54,325 nt of DNA from CSP1-1 sp035620615 (GCA_035620615.1 DASPGM010000013.1:1-54325), one strand, 5' to 3'. Shown: positions 40,218 to 49,807, numbered from the stretch's first letter. Notes: a model not told the origin generated them from the letters alone. Numbers and translations: made by a program.

Positions 40218-41584
40218 TTTTCTTCCTTTAGAACATCACCAAGTATATTCATTCCCTCCACAATTCTCTCTACTTCTTGACATGCCGAAATTCTAATAAA
40301 ATTTTTGAAATCTCCAAAACCTTCTCCTGGTGCTACAGCAAGCCCATAATCTAATAATTTATTTGAAAATTCTACCCCATCAAATCCTTCTTTTTTTACT
40401 CTAGCAAAAAGATACATGGCCCCATCTGGCTTGATAAAATCTAATTTTATCTCATTAGCTTTTTGGATCAATACATCTAGTCTAGATTTCACGATATTAG
40501 AATTATTGCTTGTATCTGCCTCTAATGCCTTTAATGCTACATATTGAATAGGTTCAGATACGTTAGTAAGGCAAACTGCTTGTAGCTTTGCCATTTTTTC
40601 AATAATTTCAGGAGATGCTATAGCGTAACCTATTCGAAATCCTGTCATCGCATGTGATTTTGAAAAAGATTGTGTGATGATTGATTTTTTGTAATTATAT
40701 GTAAGAATACTTTTCCAGTCTACATAGGAATATTGTGAATATATTTCATCACTTAGCAAATAGAGATTATGGTTTTTTGCTATTTCTAATATTTTATCTT
40801 GAATTTTTTTTGGTAATATTTTTCCTGTAGGATTATTCGGATAGTTTAGGACAATCATTTTTGTATTGGAATTTATTGCTTCATTTATCTGATCAATTTT
40901 TGGTTCCCAATTATTTTCTAGAGTAGTTTTAATGCTTCTTACTTTGATTCCTGCATTTACGGCACAATCCTTGTAAGCAGGCCAAGCTGGCTCAAAAACA
41001 ATTATCTCATCTCCAGGATTGAGTAAAGTAGTAATAGCTAAGTAAACTGCATATCTTGCTCCTGGGCAAACGATGACGTTTTCTTGTTGTATGGCTACTC
41101 CATATTGTTTGCTAGCTTTACTTGCAAGCTCTGTTCTGAATTTAGGTATTCCTTTAGCTTGTCCATACTTTCCAAATCCTTTATCGTACACTTCATTTAA
41201 TGCATCCCTGACAATTTTTGGTGGAGGAAAATCTGGTTCACCAACTTCCATATGTATAATTTTTTTACCCTGTTCTTCCAAAGTTTTTGCTTTTAAAAAA
41301 ATAGAAAGGTGTGTTTGTTTGTTAGTTGTTTGTATTTTTATTGATTCGTTTAATAAAAAATTAAGAAACCTAGTACCTACACTTTCATCAATATCAATTT
41401 CTTTGCAGAGGGAAATAACTTTAGATCGTAGATTTTCTTCTCTTTTTTCATCTGTTACACTTAAACCAAGATCTTTTTTTATAATTCCAATTTTTTTTAC
41501 AATCTCGGATCTCTTTTTTAATAAATTAATCATTTCAAGAGTGATCTCATCTATTTTATCTCTTAGATTATCTATGTCTGACAT
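40214..41584 (-). CDS. Fusion of AroQ-type chorismate mutase and class I aminotransferase
   Basis: Residues 1-88 form the three-helix chorismate mutase (LRDKIDEITLEMINLLKKRSEIVKKIG, DEKREENLRSKV). From about 93 a PLP aminotransferase follows, with MEVGEPDFPPP, YPNNPTGKI, LSDEIYSQY and the PLP lysine Lys309 in SFSKSHAMTGFRIGY. The chain would make prephenate and transaminate aromatic keto acids or prephenate. Its place between aroC and tyrA fits. Mutase fusions to dehydrogenase or dehydratase are common; fusion to an aminotransferase is less usual. Confidence 0.9.
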   Translation of the reverse strand: MSDIDNLRDKIDEITLEMINLLKKRSEIVKKIGIIKKDLGLSVTDEKREENLRSKVISLCKEIDIDESVGTRFLNFLLNESIKIQTTNKQTHLSIFLKAKTLEEQGKKIIHMEVGEPDFPPPKIVRDALNEVYDKGFGKYGQAKGIPKFRTELASKASKQYGVAIQQENVIVCPGARYAVYLAITTLLNPGDEIIVFEPAWPAYKDCAVNAGIKVRSIKTTLENNWEPKIDQINEAINSNTKMIVLNYPNNPTGKILPKKIQDKILEIAKNHNLYLLSDEIYSQYSYVDWKSILTYNYKKSIITQSFSKSHAMTGFRIGYAIASPEIIEKMAKLQAVCLTNVSEPIQYVALKALEADTSNNSNIVKSRLDVLIQKANEIKLDFIKPDGAMYLFARVKKEGFDGVEFSNKLLDYGLAVAPGEGFGDFKNFIRISACQEVERIVEGMNILGDVLKEEK

Positions 41585-41588
41585 GTTA

Positions 41589-42683
41589 CTACAAGACAGG
41601 TTTTATGAAACCGCCCAATAAGGCATGATCTGCTAGCACCAACGATACAAAGGCATCTACAACTGGAGGCGCGCGTGGCACAACACATGGATCATGTCTT
41701 CCTAAAACATTCAACGAAGTTGGCTTTTTTGTTTTGATATCTATGGTACTTTGCTTCTTTGATATTGATGACGCTGGCTTGAAAGCAACTCGTAAGACAA
41801 TCGGCATCCCATTTGACAAGCCTCCCAAAATTCCTCCTGAATTATTGGTTTTTGTAACTATTTTGCCATTTTTTATTGCATAAAGATCATTATTTTTAGA
41901 ACCTGTGCTTTCAGAACCTGCAAAACCTGACCCAAATTCTACTCCTTTTACAGATGGGATTGAATAAAGCGCCTTTGCAAGATCTGATTCTAATGAGCCA
42001 AAGATTGGATCTCCAAGACCAACAGGCAAATTCGTTGTTACTGATTCAATTATCCCACCAAGGGAATCTCCACTTTTTCTTGCAGCAAGAATTGCATTTT
42101 TCATAAGTTTTGCGGAATTTGTATCTGGACATCTTACATCATTTGAATAAATTGTTTTTATCATTTTTAATGTAGGTTGTTTTTTTATCTTAATCTTTCC
42201 AATTTGTAAAGTGTAAGCATTTGTATCAATTCCCAATGTTTCTTTTAACAACTTTCTTGCAATTGCTCCGCCAAGTACGTGTGTCGCTGTCAATCTTCCA
42301 GAAAATCTTCCACCTCCACGATAATCATTGTATTTTTTGTATTTGACTAGTGCAGGATAGTCAGAATGACCAGGCCTCATTTTTGTTGTAAGATTTTCAT
42401 AAGCTCGAGAATCATGATCCTTATTCCATATGATCATTGCAATAGGTGCTCCAGTGGTATACCCCCTAAACACACCTGAGATAATCTCTACCTTGTCTTC
42501 TTCTTTTCTTTGTGTTGAAACTTGTGATTGCCCTGGTCTCCTGTAATCTAACATTTTTTGAATATCGTTTTCTTCAAGCTGCAAACCAGCAGGGCATCCA
42601 TCCAAGACTGCGCCAACACATTTACCATGACTTTCACCAAAGCTTGTAAGAACTAATCTTTTTCCAATAGAACTTCCTGACAA
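41589..42683 (-). CDS. aroC: Chorismate synthase
   Basis: FMN-dependent conversion of EPSP to chorismate. All AroC signatures are visible: GESHGKCVGAVLDGCPAGL, RRPGQSQVSTQRKEEDKVEI, SGVFRGYTTGAPI, MRPGHSDYPALVKY, YRGGGRFSGRLTATHVLGGAIARKLL, and GRHDPCVVPRAPPV. Length 364 is normal. It lies 4 nt upstream of the chorismate mutase fusion and 32 nt downstream of aroA. Confidence 0.98.
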   Translation of the reverse strand: MSGSSIGKRLVLTSFGESHGKCVGAVLDGCPAGLQLEENDIQKMLDYRRPGQSQVSTQRKEEDKVEIISGVFRGYTTGAPIAMIIWNKDHDSRAYENLTTKMRPGHSDYPALVKYKKYNDYRGGGRFSGRLTATHVLGGAIARKLLKETLGIDTNAYTLQIGKIKIKKQPTLKMIKTIYSNDVRCPDTNSAKLMKNAILAARKSGDSLGGIIESVTTNLPVGLGDPIFGSLESDLAKALYSIPSVKGVEFGSGFAGSESTGSKNNDLYAIKNGKIVTKTNNSGGILGGLSNGMPIVLRVAFKPASSISKKQSTIDIKTKKPTSLNVLGRHDPCVVPRAPPVVDAFVSLVLADHALLGGFIKPVL

Positions 42684-42715
42684 TAATGAGATTACTAAAC
42701 TGATGCTTATAATTC

Positions 42716-43987
42716 TTATAGATTGGATTTTATCATTCCGCCCACTTTATTCATGTCAGAAATGAAATTGGGATATGATATTGTAACTGATTCAGGATCT
42801 GTAACTGTACAATTCCCAACAAACATTCCAGCTATACAAAACGCCATAAACAATCTATGATCATTTTCAGAATCCAATAAAGCCCCCTTTAGATTATTGG
42901 ATGGTTCTAGTATTAGTCCATCGTCTTTTTCTTTAACCTTTATTCCAAGTTTTTGTAACTCTCTTGCAAGAATTGCTATTCTGTCGGTTTCCTTGTATCT
43001 TGCGTGCTTGACATTGTAAATCTCAATTGGTTTTGATGACTTTAGAACTAAAATTGCCAGTGGTGGTAGAAGATCTGGCGAATCCCTAAGGTCAAATTTT
43101 CCTCCTGTTAATTTTTCTGGGGATTTTACAGTTATGGAATTATCGTTAACTGTAACTTTTACTCCTAAATCTTTTAAAAATTCTATTATTTTTTCATCGC
43201 CTTGAGGTAGATTTCCCTTCATTATTTCACATGTTACATTGTCTCCAAGTAACACTGCCGCAGATAGCAAAAGAGCAACACTTGAAAAATCACTAGGTAT
43301 GGTCACATTGGTTGGTTTGTAATTTTGTTTCTCTATTTGGTATTTTTTGTATGGAACAATGGTGTTAACTTTGACACCAAATTTTTTCATAATTGAAAGT
43401 GTTGCTTCAAGGTATGGCTTTGAAACCAAATCTTCTTTTATATTTAAAACAAGTCCTTTTTCCATTCGTGGGGCAATAATCATTAATGCTGTAACATATT
43501 GACTTGAAATATTTCCTGGAATGTTTACCTCTTTTCCACTTACAATTCCTGAAACTGTGAGTGGTGGTTTTCCGTCAGTTGAAGAACATTTGGCACCAAT
43601 TGATTCTAATGCATCAAGTAATGGCTGCATTGGTCTTTTTCTTAGACTTTCATCTCCTGACAGAACAGTTTTTCCTTCAGATAATGCTGCAATTGCTGCT
43701 GCAATTCTAATTGTTGTACCAGAATTTTTTGCATCAATTACAATATTTTGGTTCTTAAACTCTTTAATTCCTTCTATGATAAGATCTTCTCCATTTTCAT
43801 GAATTTGTGCACCAAATTTTTTACAAGCATCAATTGTCGCATTTGTATCACTAGCAAAAAGAACATTTTTGATAATGCTTTTTCCATCAGTTAAAGATGC
43901 TAACATAATTGCTCTATGAGAATAGCTTTTGTTTGGTGGGCAAACAATTTTTCCACTAATTTTTGATTTTTCTATTTTACAACTCAT
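42716..43987 (-). CDS. aroA: 3-phosphoshikimate 1-carboxyvinyltransferase (EPSP synthase)
   Basis: Adds enolpyruvate to shikimate-3-phosphate. The family's PPNKSYSHRAIMLASL contains the first substrate-binding Lys-Ser. NSGTTIRIAAAIAAL, LRKRPMQPLLDALESIGA, ISSQYVTALM and the C-terminal DSENDHRLFMAF follow. Length 423 is normal. It overlaps the upstream shikimate kinase by 11 nt. Confidence 0.97.
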   Translation of the reverse strand: MSCKIEKSKISGKIVCPPNKSYSHRAIMLASLTDGKSIIKNVLFASDTNATIDACKKFGAQIHENGEDLIIEGIKEFKNQNIVIDAKNSGTTIRIAAAIAALSEGKTVLSGDESLRKRPMQPLLDALESIGAKCSSTDGKPPLTVSGIVSGKEVNIPGNISSQYVTALMIIAPRMEKGLVLNIKEDLVSKPYLEATLSIMKKFGVKVNTIVPYKKYQIEKQNYKPTNVTIPSDFSSVALLLSAAVLLGDNVTCEIMKGNLPQGDEKIIEFLKDLGVKVTVNDNSITVKSPEKLTGGKFDLRDSPDLLPPLAILVLKSSKPIEIYNVKHARYKETDRIAILARELQKLGIKVKEKDDGLILEPSNNLKGALLDSENDHRLFMAFCIAGMFVGNCTVTDPESVTISYPNFISDMNKVGGMIKSNL

Positions 43988-44831
43988 TTACTTCGGCCTT
44001 TTTGTTATTAATTTCAGATATTATTGTAGTTCCTGCAAGATTTGAAAATATTTTTTTAATATTTCCCGTGTCTTCTTTTTTTGAAATTGCAGCAATTGCT
44101 GGACCATTTCCTGATATTGATGCACCTAATGCTCCATTTTCAATTAAATCAGAAATCATCTTTGGTTCAGAGTTTAGAATAGTTGATGTTGCCATCCCAT
44201 TTAGTACCATAGCATTCCAATAATCTCCATTTCTAGCAAGATTCCATGCTTTTTCAAAAATAGGACTAAGATTTTTTAAATTTTTTACATTTCCACGCTT
44301 TCTTGATTTTGGAATAAAAATTACTGCTACTAAATTATTTGGTCCTTTTTCCAATTTTACAAGTTTTCTTTTGTAATTCTCAGTTACGACAAAACCGCCA
44401 AAATAGCATCCACATGCATCATCATATGCGCCTGTAATGCTGACTCTACTCTCAATTGAAGCATCTACCCCTGCAAGTAAGATTTGAGTATCATTCCACT
44501 TTGGTCTAAATAATTTTGCGCATGCTAAGGATACAGCCGATGAGATAGCACTTGAGCTCTTTAATCCATACCCTGTTGGAATTTCTGATTCTAATGAAAT
44601 CCTTATCTTTGTCTTTGAAAGATCATTTTTTGGAACTACTTTTTGTATTACTCTATTAATTAAGCGAGAACTAATTGTCTTATTTTTTGATTCAATGGTT
44701 ATTCCATTTCCTTCTGATGTCTCAAGATTAGCCGTTGTTTTTAACGAAATTCCTAGTGTTGCACCCTTTCCGGTTGCAATTGCATTTACAATTGAAACTG
44801 CTCCATGTAATGTAGCTTGAATTTGTACCAT
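43977..44831 (-). CDS. aroK: Shikimate kinase, archaeal GHMP type
   Basis: The 284-residue GHMP-superfamily kinase phosphorylates shikimate. It replaces the bacterial AroK, which has a different fold. The ATP-binding loop is PTGYGLKSSSAISSAVSLACAKLF, and motif 3 is GALGASISGNGPAIAAI. The substrate is inferred from position: aroE ends where it starts, and aroA overlaps its end. Confidence 0.93.
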   Translation of the reverse strand: MVQIQATLHGAVSIVNAIATGKGATLGISLKTTANLETSEGNGITIESKNKTISSRLINRVIQKVVPKNDLSKTKIRISLESEIPTGYGLKSSSAISSAVSLACAKLFRPKWNDTQILLAGVDASIESRVSITGAYDDACGCYFGGFVVTENYKRKLVKLEKGPNNLVAVIFIPKSRKRGNVKNLKNLSPIFEKAWNLARNGDYWNAMVLNGMATSTILNSEPKMISDLIENGALGASISGNGPAIAAISKKEDTGNIKKIFSNLAGTTIISEINNKKAEVNEL

Positions 44832-45652
44832 TAGAACATCCCTAAAATTGATTTTTTCATGGTGTCATATGGTGCCTCGATTCCATGCCAAATTTTAAAG
44901 GCTAATACAGCTTGACCAAGTAACATTTCATAACCATAAATTATTGTTGCACCATTTTTTTTAGATTGCTGGATTAAATCTGTGTTAATTGGTTTGGATA
45001 TGATATCGTACACCACAGATTTTTCATTAATAGTTTTTGTTGAAATTGGGCTTGGCTCATTTTTCATACCAATGGATGTGGCATTTACAATAATGTTATA
45101 GTCTTTGGCAGTTTCTCCAACTTTATCTAAGGCTAATGCATTGGCATCAATACCTATCTTATGTGCAAATTGAACAAGTGTATTTGCATTTTGTAATGTC
45201 CTATTTGCTATAGTTAATGTCCTTGCCTTTTCTTTTGCAAAGCCAGCAGTTATAGCTCGTGCTGCACCTCCTGCACCTATTAGTAATACCTTTGAATCCT
45301 TGATTGGAATATTTCGTTTTTTAATTGGTTCTAGAAACCCCTCCATATCTGTATTATATCCCAGAAGTTTTCCTTCTTCATTTGTAACTGTGTTTGTAGC
45401 ACCAATAATACTGCAATTCTCATCAACTGAATCAAGAAATTTAATCATCGTAAGTTTATGAGGAATTGTAACGTTAAACCCACTAATCTTAATTTTTTTT
45501 AAGGATTCAACTCCTGCTTCAAGTTCTCCTTTTGGAATCCTATATGCAATGTAGGTGCAATCCATCCCTAGTTTTTTGAATGCAGCATTGTGAATGTTTG
45601 GAGATAAGGACTGATCAATGGGATCTCCAATTACTGCATAAGTTTTTGTCAT
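44831..45652 (-). CDS. aroE: Shikimate dehydrogenase
   Basis: NADPH-dependent reduction of 3-dehydroshikimate. The 273-residue protein has SLSPNIHNAAFKKLGMDCTYIAY, the catalytic Lys in FNVTIPHKLT, and Asp in YNTDMEGFL. The nucleotide-binding VLLIGAGGAARAITAGF with NRTLQNA follows. The C-terminal block GYEMLLGQAVLAFKIWHG is intact. Stop and the aroK start share one base. Confidence 0.96.
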   Translation of the reverse strand: MTKTYAVIGDPIDQSLSPNIHNAAFKKLGMDCTYIAYRIPKGELEAGVESLKKIKISGFNVTIPHKLTMIKFLDSVDENCSIIGATNTVTNEEGKLLGYNTDMEGFLEPIKKRNIPIKDSKVLLIGAGGAARAITAGFAKEKARTLTIANRTLQNANTLVQFAHKIGIDANALALDKVGETAKDYNIIVNATSIGMKNEPSPISTKTINEKSVVYDIISKPINTDLIQQSKKNGATIIYGYEMLLGQAVLAFKIWHGIEAPYDTMKKSILGMF

Positions 45653-45720
45653 ATGGTTTTTTCAATTTAATGAATGATATAAGCCTAAAATGCCAGTATT
45701 TTTACTTGCTAAAGTGAGTT

Positions 45721-45942
45721 TTAGTAATTGTTATTTAATTTCCCTTTGGAGTTGGCCTTTATTTCCATTGATTTGCGATAATATATCACTCCTCCATATA
45801 TTCCGACAAATCCTACTAAATATAGGCCTGACACAAATTGTTTTTCATCTTTTGTTGGGCCTTCAATATCTGCAAACACCTCTTGGCCTAAAACAATTCC
45901 AGAAATCATTACAAGTGCTAATATCACGAAAATTCCTTTCAT
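45721..45942 (-). CDS. Small secreted/membrane protein inside the aro run
   Basis: A 73-residue protein. Its signal-like N-terminus (MKGIFVILALVMISGIVLG, then QEVFA) is followed by a short hydrophilic stretch, a second transmembrane helix (FVSGLYLVGFVGIYGGVIYY) and a basic tail. The family is not recognised. It has nothing obvious to do with the shikimate pathway, and gaps of 68 and 95 nt separate it from aroE and aroD. An inverted repeat lies upstream, so it may have its own promoter. Confidence 0.6.
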   Translation of the reverse strand: MKGIFVILALVMISGIVLGQEVFADIEGPTKDEKQFVSGLYLVGFVGIYGGVIYYRKSMEIKANSKGKLNNNY

Positions 45943-45986
45943 TTAATTCTCTAATACTATTAGGAATTTTTAATTAAAATCCATTA

Positions 45987-46006
45987 GTTTGTTCTTTGTA
46001 ACAAAC
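45987..46006. promoter_or_regulatory. Inverted repeat GTTTGTT/AACAAAC between aroD and the small membrane gene
   Basis: Seven perfectly paired bases flank a 6-nt loop (CTTTGT). A second near-palindrome, GGAATTTTTAATTAAAATCC, lies at about 45,963-45,982. The pair sits 31 nt after the aroD stop, where a minus-strand transcript would form a hairpin. It could attenuate the aro transcript or be an operator for the downstream gene. Confidence 0.4.
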
Positions 46007-46037
46007 ACCGAATCAAATTTGAAATTTGACAATTTTT

Positions 46038-46712
46038 CTATTTTTTTCTTGCCTTTACAATTTTTTTTATTTGGTCTATGCTGAATTGCCCTGGAGCAAT
46101 CGGTTTGCCTAGAGATGCATAAGTAAAAGGAGACCCCAAATAAAGACAAAGAATCCTTGAGGTTTTCCCATAGTCCCCCATTGCAAATGCAATAAGATTT
46201 GTATTTTTGGAAACATTGTATAAAGAAAGTATGTTTGAGGAATCATTTTGATTCTTAGCACTAGTGACGATTTTGATGTATTTTGAAAATTTTCTCATTT
46301 GTTTTAATCTTTTTTTCAAGGAGGATGAATCAGGTGTTTTTTTAAAATCATGCCATGAAACTAGAACATCGGTCTTTGTTTTTTTAATATAATTATGAAG
46401 ATTTTTATTTTTAGCTATGGTCTCAAACTCTACATCTAATAGAAATGGATGATATTCTGCTATTAGCTTTAATATTGAAATTCTTTCCTTTTCAGTTCCT
46501 TGAAATTTTCCTCCCTCTGAAGAAGGTCTTAATGTACAAACACAACGTCTCATCTTTTTTTTAACTAACTCTAATGCATCAGGAATCTGAATTGGTTTTA
46601 AAAAATCAAATCTTAATTCTGCATAATCTGATTTTTTAAGTGTCTTTTTAAGAACTAAATCAAGTTTTTTTGGAGTTTTTTCTGCAATAGATACACATAT
46701 CTTGTAAGTCAT
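46038..46712 (-). CDS. aroD: 3-dehydroquinate dehydratase, type I
   Basis: The 224-residue (beta/alpha)8 enzyme dehydrates 3-dehydroquinate through a Schiff base. ELRFDFLKP, LDVEFETIA, the catalytic His in VSWHDFKKTP and the Schiff-base Lys in YIKIVTSAK are present. The C-terminus ASLGKPIAPGQFSIDQI matches the family. It starts 3 nt after the dehydroquinate synthase stop. Confidence 0.95.
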   Translation of the reverse strand: MTYKICVSIAEKTPKKLDLVLKKTLKKSDYAELRFDFLKPIQIPDALELVKKKMRRCVCTLRPSSEGGKFQGTEKERISILKLIAEYHPFLLDVEFETIAKNKNLHNYIKKTKTDVLVSWHDFKKTPDSSSLKKRLKQMRKFSKYIKIVTSAKNQNDSSNILSLYNVSKNTNLIAFAMGDYGKTSRILCLYLGSPFTYASLGKPIAPGQFSIDQIKKIVKARKK

Positions 46713-46715
46713 TTT

Positions 46716-47777
46716 TTATTTTTCTAAAATATATTCATCAGAAACTTCCATTCCAAAATGTCTGCCAGTTGCACTTTTTGAATGCACTAAAACAGAGTCT
46801 CCTTTTTTGAGATGTGTTACTGAAACTAAATGCCCATTAGGCTTTACAAAACGAATTGTCTCTGCATCTTGTGCAATAATACCACCAACCTCGGTGCCTG
46901 ATTGAGCTTTGATCATTAGCATGGGTCTTTTTTCAATTTTTGAGCGTCCAACGGTAACCCTTCGTGCTCTTCCTTTTGCATCAAGTACTAAAACCTCTGA
47001 CCCTGTTTCTATTTCTGAAAGATAATTTGTTGTGCCATTTGGTGAAAGGGTATAGCAGTGAACCGCTCCTGCATTTACCCTAAATGGACGTGGCGAGGTA
47101 AATGAAGAACCTACTGATTCATTATGAACAAGAAACAAAAAGTTTGATCTACTACCAATTAGCATTCCTTCTCCTTTGTGTAACATTGAAGCAGTATCAA
47201 CACAAACTCGCTCGCCATCTCCTACCTCTTTTATCTCGATAATTTTTGCAGGCTTGAGTTCAAAACTCCTTGTTCCAAGATAAACAAGGGCTTCTTCTAC
47301 CTCGCCAATTGATGCTGCACTAAAAATTACTCCATCTACCCCCACCTCAAGAATTGAGAACATCTTGCGAACTTCCTCTGGGTTTTTTGCAATTGCAAAA
47401 ATTTTTGTATGAATTTTATGTAATTTGGCAATAATATTTTCAAGAGGAATAATTTTCCAATCCTTTACCTCTACTATGACAAAATCTAAACCCTTTTTTG
47501 CAGAAACTAGGATTTTTTCAATATCATTATTTGATAATACCTTGAACCTTTTTCCTACTTTCTTTCCTTTAGGTTTAGATGCAGTTTCCTTATCTAAAAT
47601 TACATATTTTGCACTACTAGATGGATATACAGTTACAAGTTTTGTTTTAATTTTGGAAATATTTTTTGGGTCCATGTATATCATGTTTATTCCCTCGTTT
47701 TCTAACTCTGCTAAGAATTTACCAATCTGAGGTTTGGATACCTTTGGTAAAATAATTAATTCTTTATTTTTTGTCAA
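46716..47777 (-). CDS. aroB': 3-dehydroquinate synthase II (archaeal AroB')
   Basis: The 353-residue protein is the archaeal enzyme that makes 3-dehydroquinate from 2-amino-3,7-dideoxy-D-threo-hept-6-ulosonate by NAD-dependent deamination and cyclisation. It is unrelated to bacterial AroB. Recognisable blocks are GVDGVIFSAASIGEVEEALVYL, GMLIGSRSNFLFLVHNES, PRPFRVNAGAVHCYTLSP, and ETIRFVKPNGHLVSVTHLKKGD. Its start overlaps the preceding aldolase-type gene by 14 nt. Confidence 0.95.
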   Translation of the reverse strand: MTKNKELIILPKVSKPQIGKFLAELENEGINMIYMDPKNISKIKTKLVTVYPSSSAKYVILDKETASKPKGKKVGKRFKVLSNNDIEKILVSAKKGLDFVIVEVKDWKIIPLENIIAKLHKIHTKIFAIAKNPEEVRKMFSILEVGVDGVIFSAASIGEVEEALVYLGTRSFELKPAKIIEIKEVGDGERVCVDTASMLHKGEGMLIGSRSNFLFLVHNESVGSSFTSPRPFRVNAGAVHCYTLSPNGTTNYLSEIETGSEVLVLDAKGRARRVTVGRSKIEKRPMLMIKAQSGTEVGGIIAQDAETIRFVKPNGHLVSVTHLKKGDSVLVHSKSATGRHFGMEVSDEYILEK

Positions 47778-48552
47778 GTTTCTTTACAGCTTCCTTTGCT
47801 GTTTCTTTTCTAAAGATTATTGCTGCTAAGGCTTGCACAATTTTTTCCGGTTCTTTATGACCAAAAATGTTTCTTCCATAAGTTACACCTTTAGCTCCTG
47901 CTTTCATTGCATCCTCTGTCATCTGAAGTACATCCAAGTCAGTTTTTGCCTTGGGACCTCCCGCAATGACTATTGGTACTGGAGTTCCCTTAACAACTTT
48001 GGAAAATGAATCAATATCACCAGTGTATAGTGTTTTGACAATATCTGCTCCACAATCTGCACCAATTCTTGCTACATGTGCAACAATTTCAGGATCATGA
48101 GGGTCCTTGATCTTTTCTCCTCGTGGATACATCATTGCTAAAAGTGGCATATTCCATTTGTGACATTGTTCTGAAATTTGTCCTAACTGCTCTAACATCT
48201 CTGGTTCCTCCTTACCACCTATGTTAATGTGAAGAGAAACTCCATCTGCTCCAAGCCTTAGGGCTTCTTCCACAGAACCTGTTAACATCTTTCTGTTAGG
48301 TGTAGAAGAAAGAACAGTACTTCCAGAAAAATGAACTAGTACTCCAACACTGGTTGGTTTTGGAAGTGTTTTTAAAATTCCTTTATTAACAATTACACTA
48401 GTTAATCCATGATGCTCACATTTGTAAATTATAGAATGTGGGTCCTCTAGTCCTTCAATAGGTCCATTTGAAATTCCATGATCCATTGGAATGCAAAGCA
48501 TTTTTCCTTTCCTCATAATCCTGTTTAATCTTATTTCATGTCCAGTAACCAT
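47764..48552 (-). CDS. aroA': 2-amino-3,7-dideoxy-D-threo-hept-6-ulosonate synthase (class I aldolase type)
   Basis: First step of the archaeal shikimate route, replacing DAHP synthase. The 262-residue FBA-like aldolase has LCIPMDHGISNGPIEGLEDP, MYPRGE, the Schiff-base Lys in ADIVKTLYTGD and GGPKAKTDLDVL, followed by GRNIFGHKEPEKIVQALAAII. Head position in the aro operon separates it from ordinary fructose-bisphosphate aldolase. It is the promoter-proximal gene; a divergent mqnC starts 136 nt away. Confidence 0.94.
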   Translation of the reverse strand: MVTGHEIRLNRIMRKGKMLCIPMDHGISNGPIEGLEDPHSIIYKCEHHGLTSVIVNKGILKTLPKPTSVGVLVHFSGSTVLSSTPNRKMLTGSVEEALRLGADGVSLHINIGGKEEPEMLEQLGQISEQCHKWNMPLLAMMYPRGEKIKDPHDPEIVAHVARIGADCGADIVKTLYTGDIDSFSKVVKGTPVPIVIAGGPKAKTDLDVLQMTEDAMKAGAKGVTYGRNIFGHKEPEKIVQALAAIIFRKETAKEAVKKLDKK

Positions 48553-48688
48553 GATAAATCTCTCTTTGTACCTTACTTAAAAATAACGTGACTTTGATTT
48601 AAAACAAAACCAAATCAATTAAGCTCAAATGGAAATTTTATCCACTTAAGAATTAAATACCAATCAGAAACCACAAAAACGAAGTCAA

Positions 48689-49807
48689 TTGAGTCAAATA
48701 ACTGAACAAATTCATTCTAGCGATGTAGGTGACATTCTTGAAAACTCTCTCAATGGGATACGCCCTGGAAATGAAGATTGTATTAGATTGCTAGAATCAG
48801 ACGACATTCATTTAATGGGAATGACTGCAGGTCACATCACTAGAAAAAAGTTTGGGAAAAAGGCCTCGTTTGTTAATAATATTATTTTAAACTATACCAA
48901 TGTTTGTATAACTGATTGTAAGTTTTGTGCATTTTATAGATCTCCTGGCGATAATGAATCCTATACGCTTTCCCTTGAAAATATAGAGGCGCGAGTAAGA
49001 ACTGCTTGGGATTTGTATAAGATAAGGCAGGTGCTAATTCAAGGGGGACATAATCCCAACCTTGGTGTTGAGTATTATGAGGATGCATTTAGAATGATTA
49101 GAACAAAATTTCCAAAAGTAGGAGTACATGGACTATCAACTTCTGAAATAGATATGATATCCCGAATTGAAAAGTCATCTACAAAAGAAATTTTATCTCG
49201 GCTCAAAGATGCCGGCTTGCAGTCAGTTCCAGGTGCAGGGGCTGAAATTCTAGTTGATTCTGTTAAAGAAATTATCAGTCCAAAAAAAATCTCAAGTGAT
49301 GAATGGATAAGAATCATGAAAGAAGCCCATCAATTAGGTTTACCATCGTCAGCCACAATGATGTATGGGTCTGTAGAAACAATTCAAGATATTGCAGAAC
49401 ACTTTCAAAAAATTGTAAATCTGCAAGAAACAACTCCAGGATTTATGGCATTTATTCCATGGAGTTTTGAGCCAAATAACACGCAATTACAAAAAGAAAA
49501 CGGTGTAAACTATGGAGCAGGTGGTTTAAAATTATTAAAAATGATTGCTATCTCGCGCCTTGTTCTTGATGGTTTGATTCCTCATATCCAATCTTCTTGG
49601 CTTACTAATGGAGTGGGAATGGCTCAGCTCGCTCTACAATATGGTGCAGATGACTTTGGTGGCACACTGATTGGAGAAGAGGTTGTCTCTTGTACCGGTG
49701 CACGCTCTACAGAATTAACTGATAAAAGAATAATTGATGCAATTCATCAAATTGGATATCAGGTAGAAGAGCGAGACAACTTTTATCAAACTGTCTGTAT
49801 GCGTTAA
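48689..49807 (+). CDS. mqnC: Radical-SAM menaquinone enzyme MqnC (dehypoxanthine futalosine cyclase)
   Basis: The radical-SAM motif is NVCITDCKFCAFYR (Cys73, Cys77, Cys80) in the NYTNVC...FCAFYR context typical of MqnC. LIQGGHNPNLGVEYYED, PGAGAEILVDSVK and FIPWSFEPNNTQL are further family blocks. It forms the cyclic dehypoxanthine futalosine intermediate of menaquinone synthesis. MqnE and CofH are related; the FCAFYR motif and its UbiD neighbour favour MqnC. The start is TTG (48,689), 27-30 nt after a TATA-like AATTAAATAC. Confidence 0.87.
   Translation: MSQITEQIHSSDVGDILENSLNGIRPGNEDCIRLLESDDIHLMGMTAGHITRKKFGKKASFVNNIILNYTNVCITDCKFCAFYRSPGDNESYTLSLENIEARVRTAWDLYKIRQVLIQGGHNPNLGVEYYEDAFRMIRTKFPKVGVHGLSTSEIDMISRIEKSSTKEILSRLKDAGLQSVPGAGAEILVDSVKEIISPKKISSDEWIRIMKEAHQLGLPSSATMMYGSVETIQDIAEHFQKIVNLQETTPGFMAFIPWSFEPNNTQLQKENGVNYGAGGLKLLKMIAISRLVLDGLIPHIQSSWLTNGVGMAQLALQYGADDFGGTLIGEEVVSCTGARSTELTDKRIIDAIHQIGYQVEERDNFYQTVCMR

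Noticed and set aside
45690..45977. 95-codon plus-strand frame
   Set aside because: Antisense to the 73-residue secreted-type protein, which has a proper signal peptide; the plus frame is Leu/Ile-rich translation of AT sequence.
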